Of a stretch of 64,000 bases of DNA, positions 50,389 to 58,651 are shown piece after piece. The notes beneath the pieces were generated by a model. That model ran no database searches. It had not been told where the DNA came from and saw only the letters and a program-made list of their open reading frames with translations. The translations under genes and the position numbers were made by a program. The stretch covers positions 1 to 64,000 of the forward strand of contig NZ_LZMC01000019.1 of NCBI RefSeq assembly GCF_001668615.1, in the 5' to 3' direction. The stretch is from Mycobacterium sp. 1274761.0. Lineage in GTDB: Bacteria; Actinomycetota; Actinomycetes; Mycobacteriales; Mycobacteriaceae. Each line of letters begins with the position of its first letter. Positions within the stretch are counted from its first letter, which is position 1.

Positions 50389-50880
50389 CTATTCTGCGGT
50401 GCTGCCCGGCGGCCTCGAGACACACTGCGCGAGGTAGAGCTCCTCGCCGAGCTTGCTCATCAGCTCCAGCTGGGTCTCGAGGTAGTCGATGTGGTTCTCC
50501 TCGTCGGCGAGGATCTTCTCGAACAGGTTGGCCGTCGTCGCGTCCTGCTTCTCGCGGCACAGGATGATGCCGGGCTTCAGCCTCTCCATCACCTCGTACT
50601 CGATGGCGAGGTCGGCCTCGAACTGCTCACGCACCGTCTGCCCCACCCGCAACGAGAAAAGGCGTTGGTAATTCGGCAGGCCGTCGAGGAGCAATATCCG
50701 ATCGGTAATTGCCTCCGCGTGCCGCATTTCATCGAACGATTCAGCGCGGGTGTGCGAGGCCAATTCGGTGAATCCCCAATTTTCCTGCATTTTAGCGTGC
50801 AGGAAATACTGATTGATTGCCGTCAATTCGCTCGTCAATTGCTCGTTGAGCAATTTCAAAACGTCGGGGTCCCCTTGCAT
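50389..50880 (-). CDS. bfrA: Bacterioferritin
   Basis: A 163-residue heme-containing ferritin that oxidises and stores iron in a 24-subunit shell. The ferroxidase residues are all visible: E in T-S-E-L-T-A-I-N-Q-Y, E and H in D-E-M-R-H-A, E in I-E-Y-E-V-M-E and E/H in D-E-E-N-H-I-D. The heme-binding methionine is in D-E-M-R-H. The ATG at 50880 follows TAGGAG. It leads the operon with the AhpD-like gene and glnA3. Confidence 0.95.
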   Translation of the reverse strand: MQGDPDVLKLLNEQLTSELTAINQYFLHAKMQENWGFTELASHTRAESFDEMRHAEAITDRILLLDGLPNYQRLFSLRVGQTVREQFEADLAIEYEVMERLKPGIILCREKQDATTANLFEKILADEENHIDYLETQLELMSKLGEELYLAQCVSRPPGSTAE

Positions 50881-51066
50881 GCTGGCTCCTAGCGCCGGTC
50901 GCGTCATCAGGTCGGTGGGCTGTGGTGAGGGCTACCAATCTAGTGCACGCCGCGCGCGGCTGTAACAACTACAGCAACCGTGCCACGCGTGTTTCTCGGT
51001 TTCCGGCAACGATCTTCGGCGCGGCGGATAATCATCAGGCGGGACCGGTGGACTGCCTGTCCTAAC

Positions 51067-51085
51067 TAAGGATAGACTGCGCTAA
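51067..51085 (+). promoter_or_regulatory. IdeR-box-like site
   Basis: TAAGGATAGACTGCGCTAA matches the mycobacterial IdeR consensus (TWAGGTWAGSCTWACCTWA) at about 15 of 19 positions by my comparison, the left half being almost perfect. It lies 34 bases before the start of the gene that precedes bfd, in the divergent region with bfrA. TAGACT inside it could be the -10 box. Iron-loaded IdeR binding here would link both units to iron. Confidence 0.45.
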
Positions 51086-51119
51086 CATGCTTACCAGCGC
51101 AGCGCGACGAAGGAAAACG

Positions 51120-51752
51120 ATGAGTGAGTACAACTTGCACTCACTGATTCTCGCGTGCGATTTTCGCGTCGACGATATCGACCGAATGTGGACGTGGCTC
51201 AAAAAGCATCGGGACGGTTTGGCGTCGGTCGGTGCGCATCATGTTGTTCTCTATACGTCGATATGGGAACCCCAGCGGGTATTGGTGACAATCGGCATCC
51301 GGCACGTGGTATCGCTGCGAGAGGTTTTGCGCTCCCCCGCGATATTCGAGTGGTTCGACATCTCCGGCGCCGACGACATTCCGCCGATCTTCGGCGGCGA
51401 GGTCGTCGAGAAGATCGATCTGTACGAGCCGTCGCCGGAAGACCACGTCGGCCGGATCGTCGTCGGGGTCATGTCGACCGTCGATGACGTGTCGGCGCTG
51501 ATGGAGAAGGTGCACCAGGGCCTCGACCGGTTCAAGCGCGGCGGGGTCCGCAAGATCTGGGTTTACCGGGCACTCGACGACGGGCAGGAAGTGATGATCC
51601 TGCAGGAGATCGACAACGAGATCAACGCGCGGCAGTGGATCGACAACCCCGACACTGCCGCTGAGTGGATGTCGCACGCGGGTCTCGGCGCCTACCCGAC
51701 CCATTTCGTGGGCAAGTTCGCTCACCTGATGAGCATCGGCAGTAAGAACTGA
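51120..51752 (+). CDS. Unknown protein, possibly dimeric alpha/beta-barrel type
   Basis: A 210-residue protein beginning MSEYNLHSLILACDFRV. It has two parts with similar spacing (H-H-V-V-L-Y-T-S-I-W-E-P-Q-R and V-R-K-I-W-V-Y-R-A-L-D-D-G-Q-E-V), as if a ferredoxin-like module were duplicated, but I am not certain of a family. Relatives are often misnamed 'fatty-acid-CoA ligase' in mycobacterial annotations. It shares an operon with bfd (11-base gap) behind the IdeR-like site. GAAGGA lies before the ATG at 51120, preferred over an ATG at 51087. Confidence 0.72.
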   Translation: MSEYNLHSLILACDFRVDDIDRMWTWLKKHRDGLASVGAHHVVLYTSIWEPQRVLVTIGIRHVVSLREVLRSPAIFEWFDISGADDIPPIFGGEVVEKIDLYEPSPEDHVGRIVVGVMSTVDDVSALMEKVHQGLDRFKRGGVRKIWVYRALDDGQEVMILQEIDNEINARQWIDNPDTAAEWMSHAGLGAYPTHFVGKFAHLMSIGSKN

Positions 51753-51763
51753 TGGGCCGGTAA

Positions 51764-51958
51764 ATGTTCGTCTGTCTGTGCGAAGGAGTCACCAGCCACG
51801 TGGTCAGCGAGGCCGTCGAGAAGGGCGCCTCGACCTCCAAGGAAGTCGCGGCTGCGTGCGGGGCCGGATCCGACTGCGGACGGTGTAGGCGCACAGTACG
51901 GGCGATCATCGAAGCGCACTTCGCCAACAACGGCAGGACGTCGGCAGCGCGGAGCTAG
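51764..51958 (+). CDS. bfd: Bacterioferritin-associated ferredoxin
   Basis: A 64-residue [2Fe-2S] protein with cysteines at 4, 6, 38 and 41, exactly the Bfd spacing. Bfd docks on bacterioferritin and passes electrons to release stored iron. bfrA is 0.9 kb away in the opposite direction. Confidence 0.92.
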   Translation: MFVCLCEGVTSHVVSEAVEKGASTSKEVAAACGAGSDCGRCRRTVRAIIEAHFANNGRTSAARS

Positions 51959-51974
51959 CCCGCCAGAGCCGCCC

Positions 51975-52029
51975 CGTTTGTGAATGTGACGACGCAAAAT
52001 CGCGAAACGCGTCGGTGGATTCACAAACG
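51975..52029. repeat. Long interrupted palindrome between bfd and enoyl-CoA hydratase genes
   Basis: Outer arms CGTTTGTGAAT and ATTCACAAACG (11 bases, perfect), then a 4-base mismatch, then inner arms CGACGC and GCGTCG (6 bases, perfect) around a 13-base loop: a 55-base structure centred exactly. It fills most of the space between two convergent genes. It could terminate both, but its two-part shape and A/T-rich ends also resemble small dispersed palindromic repeats. Confidence 0.7.
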
Positions 52030-52040
52030 AAAGTCACAAC

Positions 52041-52808
52041 CTAACTACGTGCGCTTCCCCGCTTTCCGGTGAACGCGGCGAGGGCGTCAGCGTTGGCCGC
52101 GGCGCCCATCAACTCGACGAAGTGGGCGTTCTCCCGCTCGGTGGCGGCGGCGATTCCCGGCCGATAGGGCTCGGCGATGGTTTTCTTGACCGCGATCAGG
52201 CTGGGAATCGGTCGCGCAGCCAGGATTTCGGCGTGCCGACGCGCTTCGGGCAGTAGGTCCTCCGGGGCACATACCTTCCAAACCAAGCCCATTCGAAGCG
52301 CCTCGTCGGCGCCGACCCACTCCGACGACATCAACAACCACGCCGCGTTCTGCCGTCCGACCAACTGCGGCAGCAGATAGGACGACCCCGCCTCCGGCGC
52401 CACGCCGAGGCTGGTGAACGGGCACTTCAACCGCGCCTGCGACGACATGAACACCAGATCGGCATAGCCGAGGATCGTTGCCCCGATGCCGACTCCGAGC
52501 CCGTTGACGGCGCAGATCAGCGGCTTCGGGAACTCGGTCAACGCGTCGATCATCGTGCTGAAATGGCTGCCCTGTTTTGCCATCGACGGATCGGTGATGC
52601 GCGCCTGCATCTCCTTGAGATCATTGCCCGCGCTGAACGCCCGCCCGGTGGCTGTCAACAGGACGACGGCGACGTCACCGTCGTCGGCCGCCTCGCGGAG
52701 CGCGATCGCCGTCGCCTCGTAGAGCGCCTCGTTGAAGGCGTTGAGCGCATCGGGCCGGTCGAGTGTGAGCGTCCGTACCCGGTTGGCGTCGTCGATCTTG
52801 AGTGTCAC
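52041..52808 (-). CDS. Enoyl-CoA hydratase/isomerase family protein
   Basis: A 255-residue crotonase. The oxyanion-forming segments are R-A-F-S-A-G-N-D-L-K-E and N-G-L-G-V-G-I-G-A-T. The usual catalytic glutamates of a hydratase are not both obvious: one E is in G-V-A-P-E-A-G-S-S, so isomerase or other CoA chemistry is possible. I use the GTG at 52808, where the family begins (V-T-L-K-I-D-D-A-N-R). Confidence 0.85.
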   Translation of the reverse strand: MTLKIDDANRVRTLTLDRPDALNAFNEALYEATAIALREAADDGDVAVVLLTATGRAFSAGNDLKEMQARITDPSMAKQGSHFSTMIDALTEFPKPLICAVNGLGVGIGATILGYADLVFMSSQARLKCPFTSLGVAPEAGSSYLLPQLVGRQNAAWLLMSSEWVGADEALRMGLVWKVCAPEDLLPEARRHAEILAARPIPSLIAVKKTIAEPYRPGIAAATERENAHFVELMGAAANADALAAFTGKRGSARS

Positions 52809-52824
52809 CGCAGAAGCGTACGGC

Positions 52825-53268
52825 TCAGGCGTTGCTGTATACGCGAGTGGGTGCAACGAGGACCGCCGTGCGACGCTGCTCGGCCATCGTGCGGTCATAG
52901 GCATCCCAGTCGTCATGGGTGCCGCCTGCGGCCGTGAAAATCTCGCGCAGCAGCAGCCGAAGCCGATCGGGATCGGTGAGCCAGGGCTGCGGGTCGTCGG
53001 GTCCGGCGAGTTCGGCGACGCCTTCGACGGTCGCCCACTGCCACCCGTTGCGGAACGTTGCCGCCAGTTGCGGCCGGGCACGCAGGTTCCCGAGCTTCAC
53101 CCGGCCGTAGGTGACAAAAGCCAGTACGGCACTGCGGCTTTCGGGGTGGGGCAGCACGCCGGCGTTGACGAGCGACGCTTGAATGGTGTGGTCGGCCCGC
53201 AGCGTCGAGACCACCGTCAGGCCGTTCTCGCCGGCGGCCAGCGCCACCGCCTCGTGGAGTGTGGTCAT
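52825..53268 (-). CDS. F420/PNP-oxidase-like split-barrel protein
   Basis: A 147-residue split beta-barrel protein: T-V-V-S-T-L-R-A-D-H-T-I-Q-A-S-L-V, G-R-V-K-L-G-N-L-R-A-R-P-Q-L-A, then G-W-Q-W-A-T-V-E-G. These fit the pyridoxamine-phosphate-oxidase-like group of actinobacteria in which many members use F420. Its start overlaps the upstream EthD gene by 4 bases. Confidence 0.8.
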   Translation of the reverse strand: MTTLHEAVALAAGENGLTVVSTLRADHTIQASLVNAGVLPHPESRSAVLAFVTYGRVKLGNLRARPQLAATFRNGWQWATVEGVAELAGPDDPQPWLTDPDRLRLLLREIFTAAGGTHDDWDAYDRTMAEQRRTAVLVAPTRVYSNA

Positions 53269-53987
53269 CGGCTCACCTTCTGTCGTCCATCGGAGAACGG
53301 GCTGCGGTAGACGTAGCGGCTGGTCGGCACCGTGTCGATGTTCTCGTTGGCGCCGAACGCGGCGGTGCTGGCGAGCATGCGCTCCATCCGGTGCCGCAGA
53401 TCCTCGTCGTCGGCGGCGCCGAAGAACGCGTGTAGGTCGGATACGGCTTCGGCCGGAAACAGCTCTTCGACGATCGCCGCGACGGCCGGCGCGCCGTCGC
53501 TGAGCGCGCGCACCACTGTGTTCTGGGTGTAGCCGAACGTTGCTTGAGTTTCGATCGCCACCGGCGTGTGGTCGATGTGCCAGCGCGACAGCCATGTCGC
53601 TTCGTCGAGGTCCGCGGGACGCCGCAACAGGGCCACATTGGCCAGCCCGGAGGTGCGCTGACCGGGCACGGTCGACGGCGGCGGCAGCGGCACCGATTCC
53701 GTGACGAGGTATGCAGCGACCGTCTTGCACTCCTTGGTCAGCCGCTCGGTGACGGCCTGCACCTGCTTGCCGTATGACTGCTGGGTCCACACGCTGACCA
53801 CGGCCACCACAGGCGGATCCAGTGTGGTCAGCGTCATCAACGAATCACGTACCTCGGCATCGCGGACATTGATCGCCAGGCCCGGCAGACCGATGTCGAG
53901 AAGGTCGGCGGCGACGTGTGCGCGCAGCCTGGCGCACCAGGCGTCGTCCGCGTCGGCGCCCCTCAGCGTGAGGATGACTTTCTCCAC
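53265..53987 (-). CDS. EthD-domain-containing protein
   Basis: A 240-residue protein with a C-terminal EthD-like module (L-R-R-P-A-D-L-D, then W-H-I-D-H-T-P-V-A) and an N-terminal half of similar size. EthD proteins accompany ether and other oxidative degradation systems. The GTG at 53987 gives a start E-K-V-I-L-T-L-R-G. It is divergent from the nitrile-hydratase-like cluster with 164 bases between. Confidence 0.75.
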   Translation of the reverse strand: MEKVILTLRGADADDAWCARLRAHVAADLLDIGLPGLAINVRDAEVRDSLMTLTTLDPPVVAVVSVWTQQSYGKQVQAVTERLTKECKTVAAYLVTESVPLPPPSTVPGQRTSGLANVALLRRPADLDEATWLSRWHIDHTPVAIETQATFGYTQNTVVRALSDGAPAVAAIVEELFPAEAVSDLHAFFGAADDEDLRHRMERMLASTAAFGANENIDTVPTSRYVYRSPFSDGRQKVSR

Positions 53988-54151
53988 GATGGAGAACCTA
54001 GCGAAAACATGCGGAGCCCATCTTGTCGCGTCCACCTATTCCGCGTTCTTGACCCGTAATTGCCGGATCGTCGGATAGATTCATTACACGCTCGCAGCAT
54101 CAGACTCGGTCAGGCAGTTGCGTTTTCACGCGTCAATTTCTGGAGGTATTG

Positions 54152-54577
54152 ATGTCCCCACCACGCGGCTTTGACGAACTGTCGGGACGGGTTGCTGATC
54201 TAGCACCGGTTTTCCGTGAACCCCTGGACTCTCCCTACGAAATCTCCAACGAGCTGTACGCCGCGCTTCGTCACGTGCTGCACGACGTCGGCGGCCAGAT
54301 CGACCTGCCATTGCCCTTCAAAGAGAAGGTCGAAGAGGAATGGGAGATGAACACCTATGTGACGTGCGAGTGCCTCGGGTGGCGCGGGGCATGGAACTCG
54401 GAGGAACGCCGACGTGCGGAGAACGACCTCGGCGCGACACTGTATTTCGGTTTGCCTTATTACGCCCGATGGGCGACGGTCGCAGCCAAGGTGCTCATCA
54501 ACAAGGGGCTCATCAGGCCAGACGAATTGACGGCCAAAATCGACGAGGTGCGTGCGCGGTTGGAGAAGAAGGCGTGA
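54152..54577 (+). CDS. Nitrile hydratase/thiocyanate hydrolase small subunit (beta N-terminal type)
   Basis: A 141-residue protein matching the N-terminal half of nitrile hydratase beta subunits, with the block T-C-E-C-L-G-W-R-G-A-W and the C-terminal helix pattern A-K-V-L-I-N-K-G-L-I-R-P-D-E-L. A separate beta-N subunit is the arrangement of thiocyanate hydrolase and of the three-subunit toyocamycin nitrile hydratase. GGAGG five bases before the ATG. It ends in a GTGA overlap with the next gene. Confidence 0.78.
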   Translation: MSPPRGFDELSGRVADLAPVFREPLDSPYEISNELYAALRHVLHDVGGQIDLPLPFKEKVEEEWEMNTYVTCECLGWRGAWNSEERRRAENDLGATLYFGLPYYARWATVAAKVLINKGLIRPDELTAKIDEVRARLEKKA

Positions 54578-54888
54578 CCGAATACAAATACGCGATCGGC
54601 GACCGCGTCACGGTGAAGGACGGCACCACGTTGTTCCACACCCGCACGCAGGCTTTCACCCGCGGCAAGACGGGCGTCGTCGTCGAGTACCGGCCGGAGT
54701 GGATCATCCCCGAAGACGAAGCATGGGGTCGCGACGACGTGGACCGTGGTGGGCGGCTCGAGCCCTTCTATGTCGTGCGCTTCCGTCAGAAGGATCTGTG
54801 GCCGAACTACACCGGCTTCGAAATCGACACGTTGGAGACCGAGGTCTCCGAACACTGGCTCGAACCGGCCGGAGAGGAAGAGCAGTGA
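54574..54888 (+). CDS. Nitrile hydratase/thiocyanate hydrolase small subunit (beta C-terminal type)
   Basis: A 104-residue protein like the SH3-barrel C-terminal part of nitrile hydratase beta: Y-A-I-G-D-R-V-T-V, H-T-R-T-Q-A-F-T-R-G-K-T-G, then F-Y-V-V-R-F and L-E-P-A-G. Together with the preceding gene it makes up a split beta subunit. GTG start and stop overlap the neighbouring genes by 4 bases each. Confidence 0.82.
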   Translation: MTEYKYAIGDRVTVKDGTTLFHTRTQAFTRGKTGVVVEYRPEWIIPEDEAWGRDDVDRGGRLEPFYVVRFRQKDLWPNYTGFEIDTLETEVSEHWLEPAGEEEQ

Positions 54889-55580
54889 GCCACGACCACG
54901 ATCACGATCACGGCGGCCATGATCCGATTCAGGCATCGGATCAGGTGAGCGAGTTCGAGATTCTTGAGCGGGCGGTACGCGAACTTGCCATCGAGAAGGG
55001 GCTGTTCTCCGAGGAGGATCACCGGCGCTTCTCTGAATGGGCGGAGTCGATCGGCCCCAGCGGCGGCTCGAAGCTGGTGGCCAAGGCGTGGACCGATCCC
55101 GACTTCAAGGCGCGACTGCTCGCCGACGGCACCGAAGCCTGCAAAGAGGTGGGCATCGATTGGCTCGACCCCACCGGTGTGGGAACGCCGAGTGACTACA
55201 CCTATTTCTACGTGTTGGAGAACACGCCGAACGTGCACAACGTGATCGTGTGCACGTTGTGCTCCTGCTATCCCCGGCCGGTGCTCGGCATGTCACCCGA
55301 CTGGTACCGCACCCCGAACTACCGTCGCCGGCTGGTGCGCTGGCCGCGAGAAGTGTTGGCGGAGTTCGGGTTGCACTTCGGTCCGGATGTCGAGGTTCGG
55401 GTGCACGACTCGAACCAGAAGTCGCGGTTCATGGTCATGCCGATGCGGCCCGAAGGCACCGAGGGGTGGACGGAGGAGCAGCTGGCGGCGATCGTCACCC
55501 GCGACACCATGATCGGAGTGGCGCTGCCGCAGGTCGACTGGACGGCTTCCGGGCCGCCATCGGGACGGGCCAGCGCATGA
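54885..55580 (+). CDS. Nitrile hydratase alpha / thiocyanate hydrolase gamma subunit, cobalt type
   Basis: A 231-residue catalytic subunit. The metal site V-C-T-L-C-S-C-Y-P-R-P has cysteines 123, 126 and 128; the threonine marks the cobalt type (iron enzymes have serine there). The nearby conserved arginine of the Y-R-R-R segment is present. A histidine/aspartate-rich N-terminus (H-D-H-D-H-D-H-G-G-H) is unusual for the subunit and may bind metal. It would hydrate nitriles to amides or hydrolyse thiocyanate; which cannot be told from this. Confidence 0.88.
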   Translation: MSHDHDHDHGGHDPIQASDQVSEFEILERAVRELAIEKGLFSEEDHRRFSEWAESIGPSGGSKLVAKAWTDPDFKARLLADGTEACKEVGIDWLDPTGVGTPSDYTYFYVLENTPNVHNVIVCTLCSCYPRPVLGMSPDWYRTPNYRRRLVRWPREVLAEFGLHFGPDVEVRVHDSNQKSRFMVMPMRPEGTEGWTEEQLAAIVTRDTMIGVALPQVDWTASGPPSGRASA

Positions 55581-55906
55581 GCCGCGAGCCGTATGACGTG
55601 CTGCTCGATACCCTGGGCCCCGATGTTCGTCGCGAGGGCTCGCTTCCTGAGCTGGAGCGCAAGCCGGACCCGTGGGAGTCGGCGATGCAGGCGACATGCG
55701 AATGCCTGTCGTGGCGGGGCACTTTGGACAACCTCGAGCGCCGGCACGCCGAAGACGAGTTGGGTGAGACGACCTATCGGCACGTCCCGGTGCACGCCCG
55801 GTCGGCCGTGGTGACCGCGCACGAGTTGATGCAGCGGGGCGCGTTCACGCCCGAAGAGCTGCGGGAACGGATGAAAGCCGTGCGGGAGCGGTTCAACCGG
55901 GTTTAA
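55577..55906 (+). CDS. Second beta-N-like protein, possible activator of the hydratase
   Basis: A 109-residue protein paralogous to the first gene of the cluster: A-T-C-E-C-L-S-W-R-G, then the helix A-H-E-L-M-Q-R-G-A-F-T-P-E-E-L. Cobalt nitrile hydratases are matured by small beta-like activators that deliver metal by subunit exchange, and this gene is in the right place and of the right size. It could instead be a fourth structural subunit. It overlaps the alpha gene by 4 bases. Confidence 0.72.
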   Translation: MSREPYDVLLDTLGPDVRREGSLPELERKPDPWESAMQATCECLSWRGTLDNLERRHAEDELGETTYRHVPVHARSAVVTAHELMQRGAFTPEELRERMKAVRERFNRV

Positions 55907-55965
55907 CGACAGATCGCCGAGCCGGCTTCGCCCCGATCCGAGCCCGCCGGGGTGAGAATGTTCAG

Positions 55966-57933
55966 GTGAGCAAGGGCCACGCGTTACGACTGCACCTGCC
56001 GGACAACGGCGCGGTGGCCCGCAGCCTGCTCGGGGTGTTCGTCGTGACAGCGGCGGCCCTGTTCTGGGGGCCGCACGGGTCGGCGATCTCTGCAGCCGCC
56101 GCCGGAGCGCTCGCGGGGGCCATCGCGCTGCAGGACAATCCGCTCGGACGCATCCCGATCGTGCTGGCCGTCTCGGTCGAGCTGGGCATCGCCGTGCTGG
56201 TGGGCGGGGTGTCCTCCGGCGTCAGCGTCGTGTTCGTCATTGTCATCGCGGTCTGGTGTTTCTTCGCCGGAATGCAATGGGCGGTCGGTGCACCCGCCGG
56301 GCTGCTGGCCGGCGCGTCGGGCCTGCTGTTGGTGATCCAGCAGCCGCAGCCTGCCCTCGGCGCCGTCGGCTCGGCGATGTTCGCCTTCTCGGCCGGGCTG
56401 ATCCAGGCCGCGCTCATCGCGCTGTGGCCGCCGCAGCGTTGGCGGCTCGAGCGCGAAGCGCTGACCAAGGTGTACCGCTCGCTGAGTACAGACGCGCGGC
56501 GGCTGGCCGCCGAGCCGACGGCCGAAGTCGACTCGTCGCAACTGCTGGACTGCAAGGAAGCGTTCAGCAGCAACGAGGCACAGTCCGGCCGGCGCACCCC
56601 CGCTTACCGGGACTGGCACGCGCTGCCCGAACAAATCGCCAAGACCTTGACGGTGTCGCGCGGTAAGGCGGACGGTCAGGAGTCGATTCGCGACCTGTTG
56701 ATCGCGGCGGCGGACACGCTTGCGGCGATCGCCGCGCAGAGCCGGACCGCGCGCAGAGACGCGCAGTACGCGCTCAAAGGCGTCGATGCTGCCGCCGCCA
56801 CGGTAGAGTCAGCGGATACGCCTGTGGCACAGCGGCTGTCGCGGCAGCTGCACCGCGCCGACGCCCTGCGTTTCGGTCGTCGTCACGTCTCCGACTGGGC
56901 GGCTGCGGCCAAGGCGGGGTTCGACGTCGCCGTCGGACACCTCAACCTGACGTCGCCGATATTCCGCCACGCCGTCCGCCTTGCCGGGGCCGCGGCGTCC
57001 GGCACGGCGATCGCCCGCTTCGCCGGTGTCCCTGCGGGTTACTGGATCCCGTTGACGGTGCTGCTGGTGATGCGGCCCGAGACCGCGCACACCTACACCC
57101 GCTGTGTCGGCCGGATCGCGGGAATCTGCGGCGGCGTCGTGATCGCTTCTGCATTGACGATGTTGTGGCACCCCGGCGGCCTCGTCGCGGCGATCCTCGC
57201 CGTGGTTTTCCTCGGCATCACTTACACGGTGTCGGCCTTCGGCTACATCGCGGTCACCGCGGCGTTCGGTGCGACCATCGTGTTGCTGCTGGACATCACC
57301 GAGCCGTCTCCGTCGCTCAGCGACCTGTTGCTCGCGGTTATCATCGGCGGCGCCTTAGCCGTGCTGCTTCACGTGCTGGTGCCCGACGACGCGTTGATCC
57401 GGCTGCGGCAACGCGCCGGTGAACTGCTGAAGACCGAGATTGATTACGCCGCAACGGTTATCAAAGCGTTCGTGCATGACCTGGACCACCCCTCGGATGC
57501 GCTGGCCGCGGCGTGGCAACGCGCATTCCGGGCTCGTGCCGCCTTCGAAGCCGCCGCCGGCGCGACCAGGGTGGAGTCGCGGGAGCTGCGGCGGTGGCTG
57601 CGGTCGTTCCGCGCCGCGCTGAACGCCGTCACGAGTTCGTGTTCGGCGCTGGAACAGAGCCTTCCCCCGCATCCGTCCCCGACGCTGAGCCGCCGATTCG
57701 TGCTGGCGGTGGACGACTACGTCGAGGTGCTTCGTGGCGACCCGCCGACGCCGGCCACCCCGTGGGATGTCGATACCGTGCAGCTGTCAGTGGCCTATCA
57801 GCAATTGCGTGACGCCGCAACACATCTCACCTCAGATGACGGGGCGGCCCGTGTGCTCGTCGCCGAGATCGGCACGATTACCCGCAGCCTTGCGGGTATC
57901 GGTGCCGAGGCCCGCGACAGCGCGACGCCGTGA
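55966..57933 (+). CDS. FUSC-family inner-membrane protein
   Basis: A 655-residue protein of the FUSC/aromatic-acid-exporter type: a hydrophobic block of about six spans near the N-terminus, a soluble helical middle of about 180 residues, a second hydrophobic block (T-A-H-T-Y-T-R-C-V-G-R region) and a C-terminal soluble domain. Such proteins are linked to export of aromatic acids or drug tolerance. Start GTG at 55966. Confidence 0.82.
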   Translation: MSKGHALRLHLPDNGAVARSLLGVFVVTAAALFWGPHGSAISAAAAGALAGAIALQDNPLGRIPIVLAVSVELGIAVLVGGVSSGVSVVFVIVIAVWCFFAGMQWAVGAPAGLLAGASGLLLVIQQPQPALGAVGSAMFAFSAGLIQAALIALWPPQRWRLEREALTKVYRSLSTDARRLAAEPTAEVDSSQLLDCKEAFSSNEAQSGRRTPAYRDWHALPEQIAKTLTVSRGKADGQESIRDLLIAAADTLAAIAAQSRTARRDAQYALKGVDAAAATVESADTPVAQRLSRQLHRADALRFGRRHVSDWAAAAKAGFDVAVGHLNLTSPIFRHAVRLAGAAASGTAIARFAGVPAGYWIPLTVLLVMRPETAHTYTRCVGRIAGICGGVVIASALTMLWHPGGLVAAILAVVFLGITYTVSAFGYIAVTAAFGATIVLLLDITEPSPSLSDLLLAVIIGGALAVLLHVLVPDDALIRLRQRAGELLKTEIDYAATVIKAFVHDLDHPSDALAAAWQRAFRARAAFEAAAGATRVESRELRRWLRSFRAALNAVTSSCSALEQSLPPHPSPTLSRRFVLAVDDYVEVLRGDPPTPATPWDVDTVQLSVAYQQLRDAATHLTSDDGAARVLVAEIGTITRSLAGIGAEARDSATP

Positions 57934-57941
57934 AGGGCGAC

Positions 57942-58571
57942 TCAGTTTTCGCGCGCCCACCGCGGCGTGATGAACACGCCCTCCGCCTCGACGGTGATCC
58001 CCTCGTCGTCGGCGAGATGGCCGACGACGAAGGTCTTCACGCCCTCAGTGCGGTCGATTCTGGCCTCGGCGTGCAGCGGGCCCAGGCGGGTGGTGCGCAG
58101 ATAGCGCATCGTGATGGTGCCCGTGAACCGCGGCGTGATCCCGTCGCTGGCCACCTCTCCGAGCAGATGGTCGAGGATGAGCGCCGACACTCCCCCGTGG
58201 ACGTGTCCGGGCGGCCCCTCGTAGGCGGCGCCCATCACGAAATCGGTGAAGGCGCCGCCGTCACCGTCGCGATGGATTACCAGCGGCGGCGCGATGGGAT
58301 TACGGATGCCCACGGCCGGGTTGCCCCACGCCATCCGCTCACCGGCGGTGGTATAGCGCACCCCGAAGGCACCGTCGATCTGCTGTGCGCGTAGCCGCGC
58401 GGTGACCGCATCGATCTCGGCTTGGGCTGCGGCGATGTCAGCGGCGCCGACCTCGGTCCTGATCGTCGCGTCGATCAGCTCGCGAACCGACTCGGCGAGC
58501 GGCTCGTACACCGCGCGCATTCGGTCGACGTCCTCGGAGGTCAGGTCCCCGATATGGGTGAACTCCAGCAC
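57942..58571 (-). CDS. PaaI-type hotdog thioesterase
   Basis: A 209-residue protein with a C-terminal hotdog fold. The motif G-P-P-G-H-V-H-G-G-V-S-A-L-I-L-D-H-L-L-G contains the histidine-glycine-glycine loop of the PaaI group. The first 80 residues are helical. It would hydrolyse acyl-CoA or aryl-CoA thioesters. A perfect inverted repeat (58578-58596) lies directly before its ATG. Confidence 0.83.
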   Translation of the reverse strand: MLEFTHIGDLTSEDVDRMRAVYEPLAESVRELIDATIRTEVGAADIAAAQAEIDAVTARLRAQQIDGAFGVRYTTAGERMAWGNPAVGIRNPIAPPLVIHRDGDGGAFTDFVMGAAYEGPPGHVHGGVSALILDHLLGEVASDGITPRFTGTITMRYLRTTRLGPLHAEARIDRTEGVKTFVVGHLADDEGITVEAEGVFITPRWAREN

Positions 58572-58577
58572 CCCAAA

Positions 58578-58596
58578 ACTAGAACACGTTTCTAGT
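58578..58596 (-). promoter_or_regulatory. Operator candidate before thioesterase gene, KstR-like
   Basis: ACTAGAA and TTCTAGT are perfect 7-base arms around CACGT. It starts 7 bases upstream of the thioesterase ATG. The half-site TAGAAC and the following GTT recall the KstR operator used for sterol catabolism genes, but there is one additional T in the right half, so the agreement is partial. Another TetR-type repressor is possible. Confidence 0.45.
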
Positions 58597-58651
58597 CTGA
58601 AGTCGAATCGACCTCCCGGGGTGCCCGCGTCACGCCCGTCACACCAGCTCA

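Noticed and set aside
50881..51000. A second IdeR box directly before bfrA
   Set aside because: The best segment I could find lacks the correct spacing of the half-sites.
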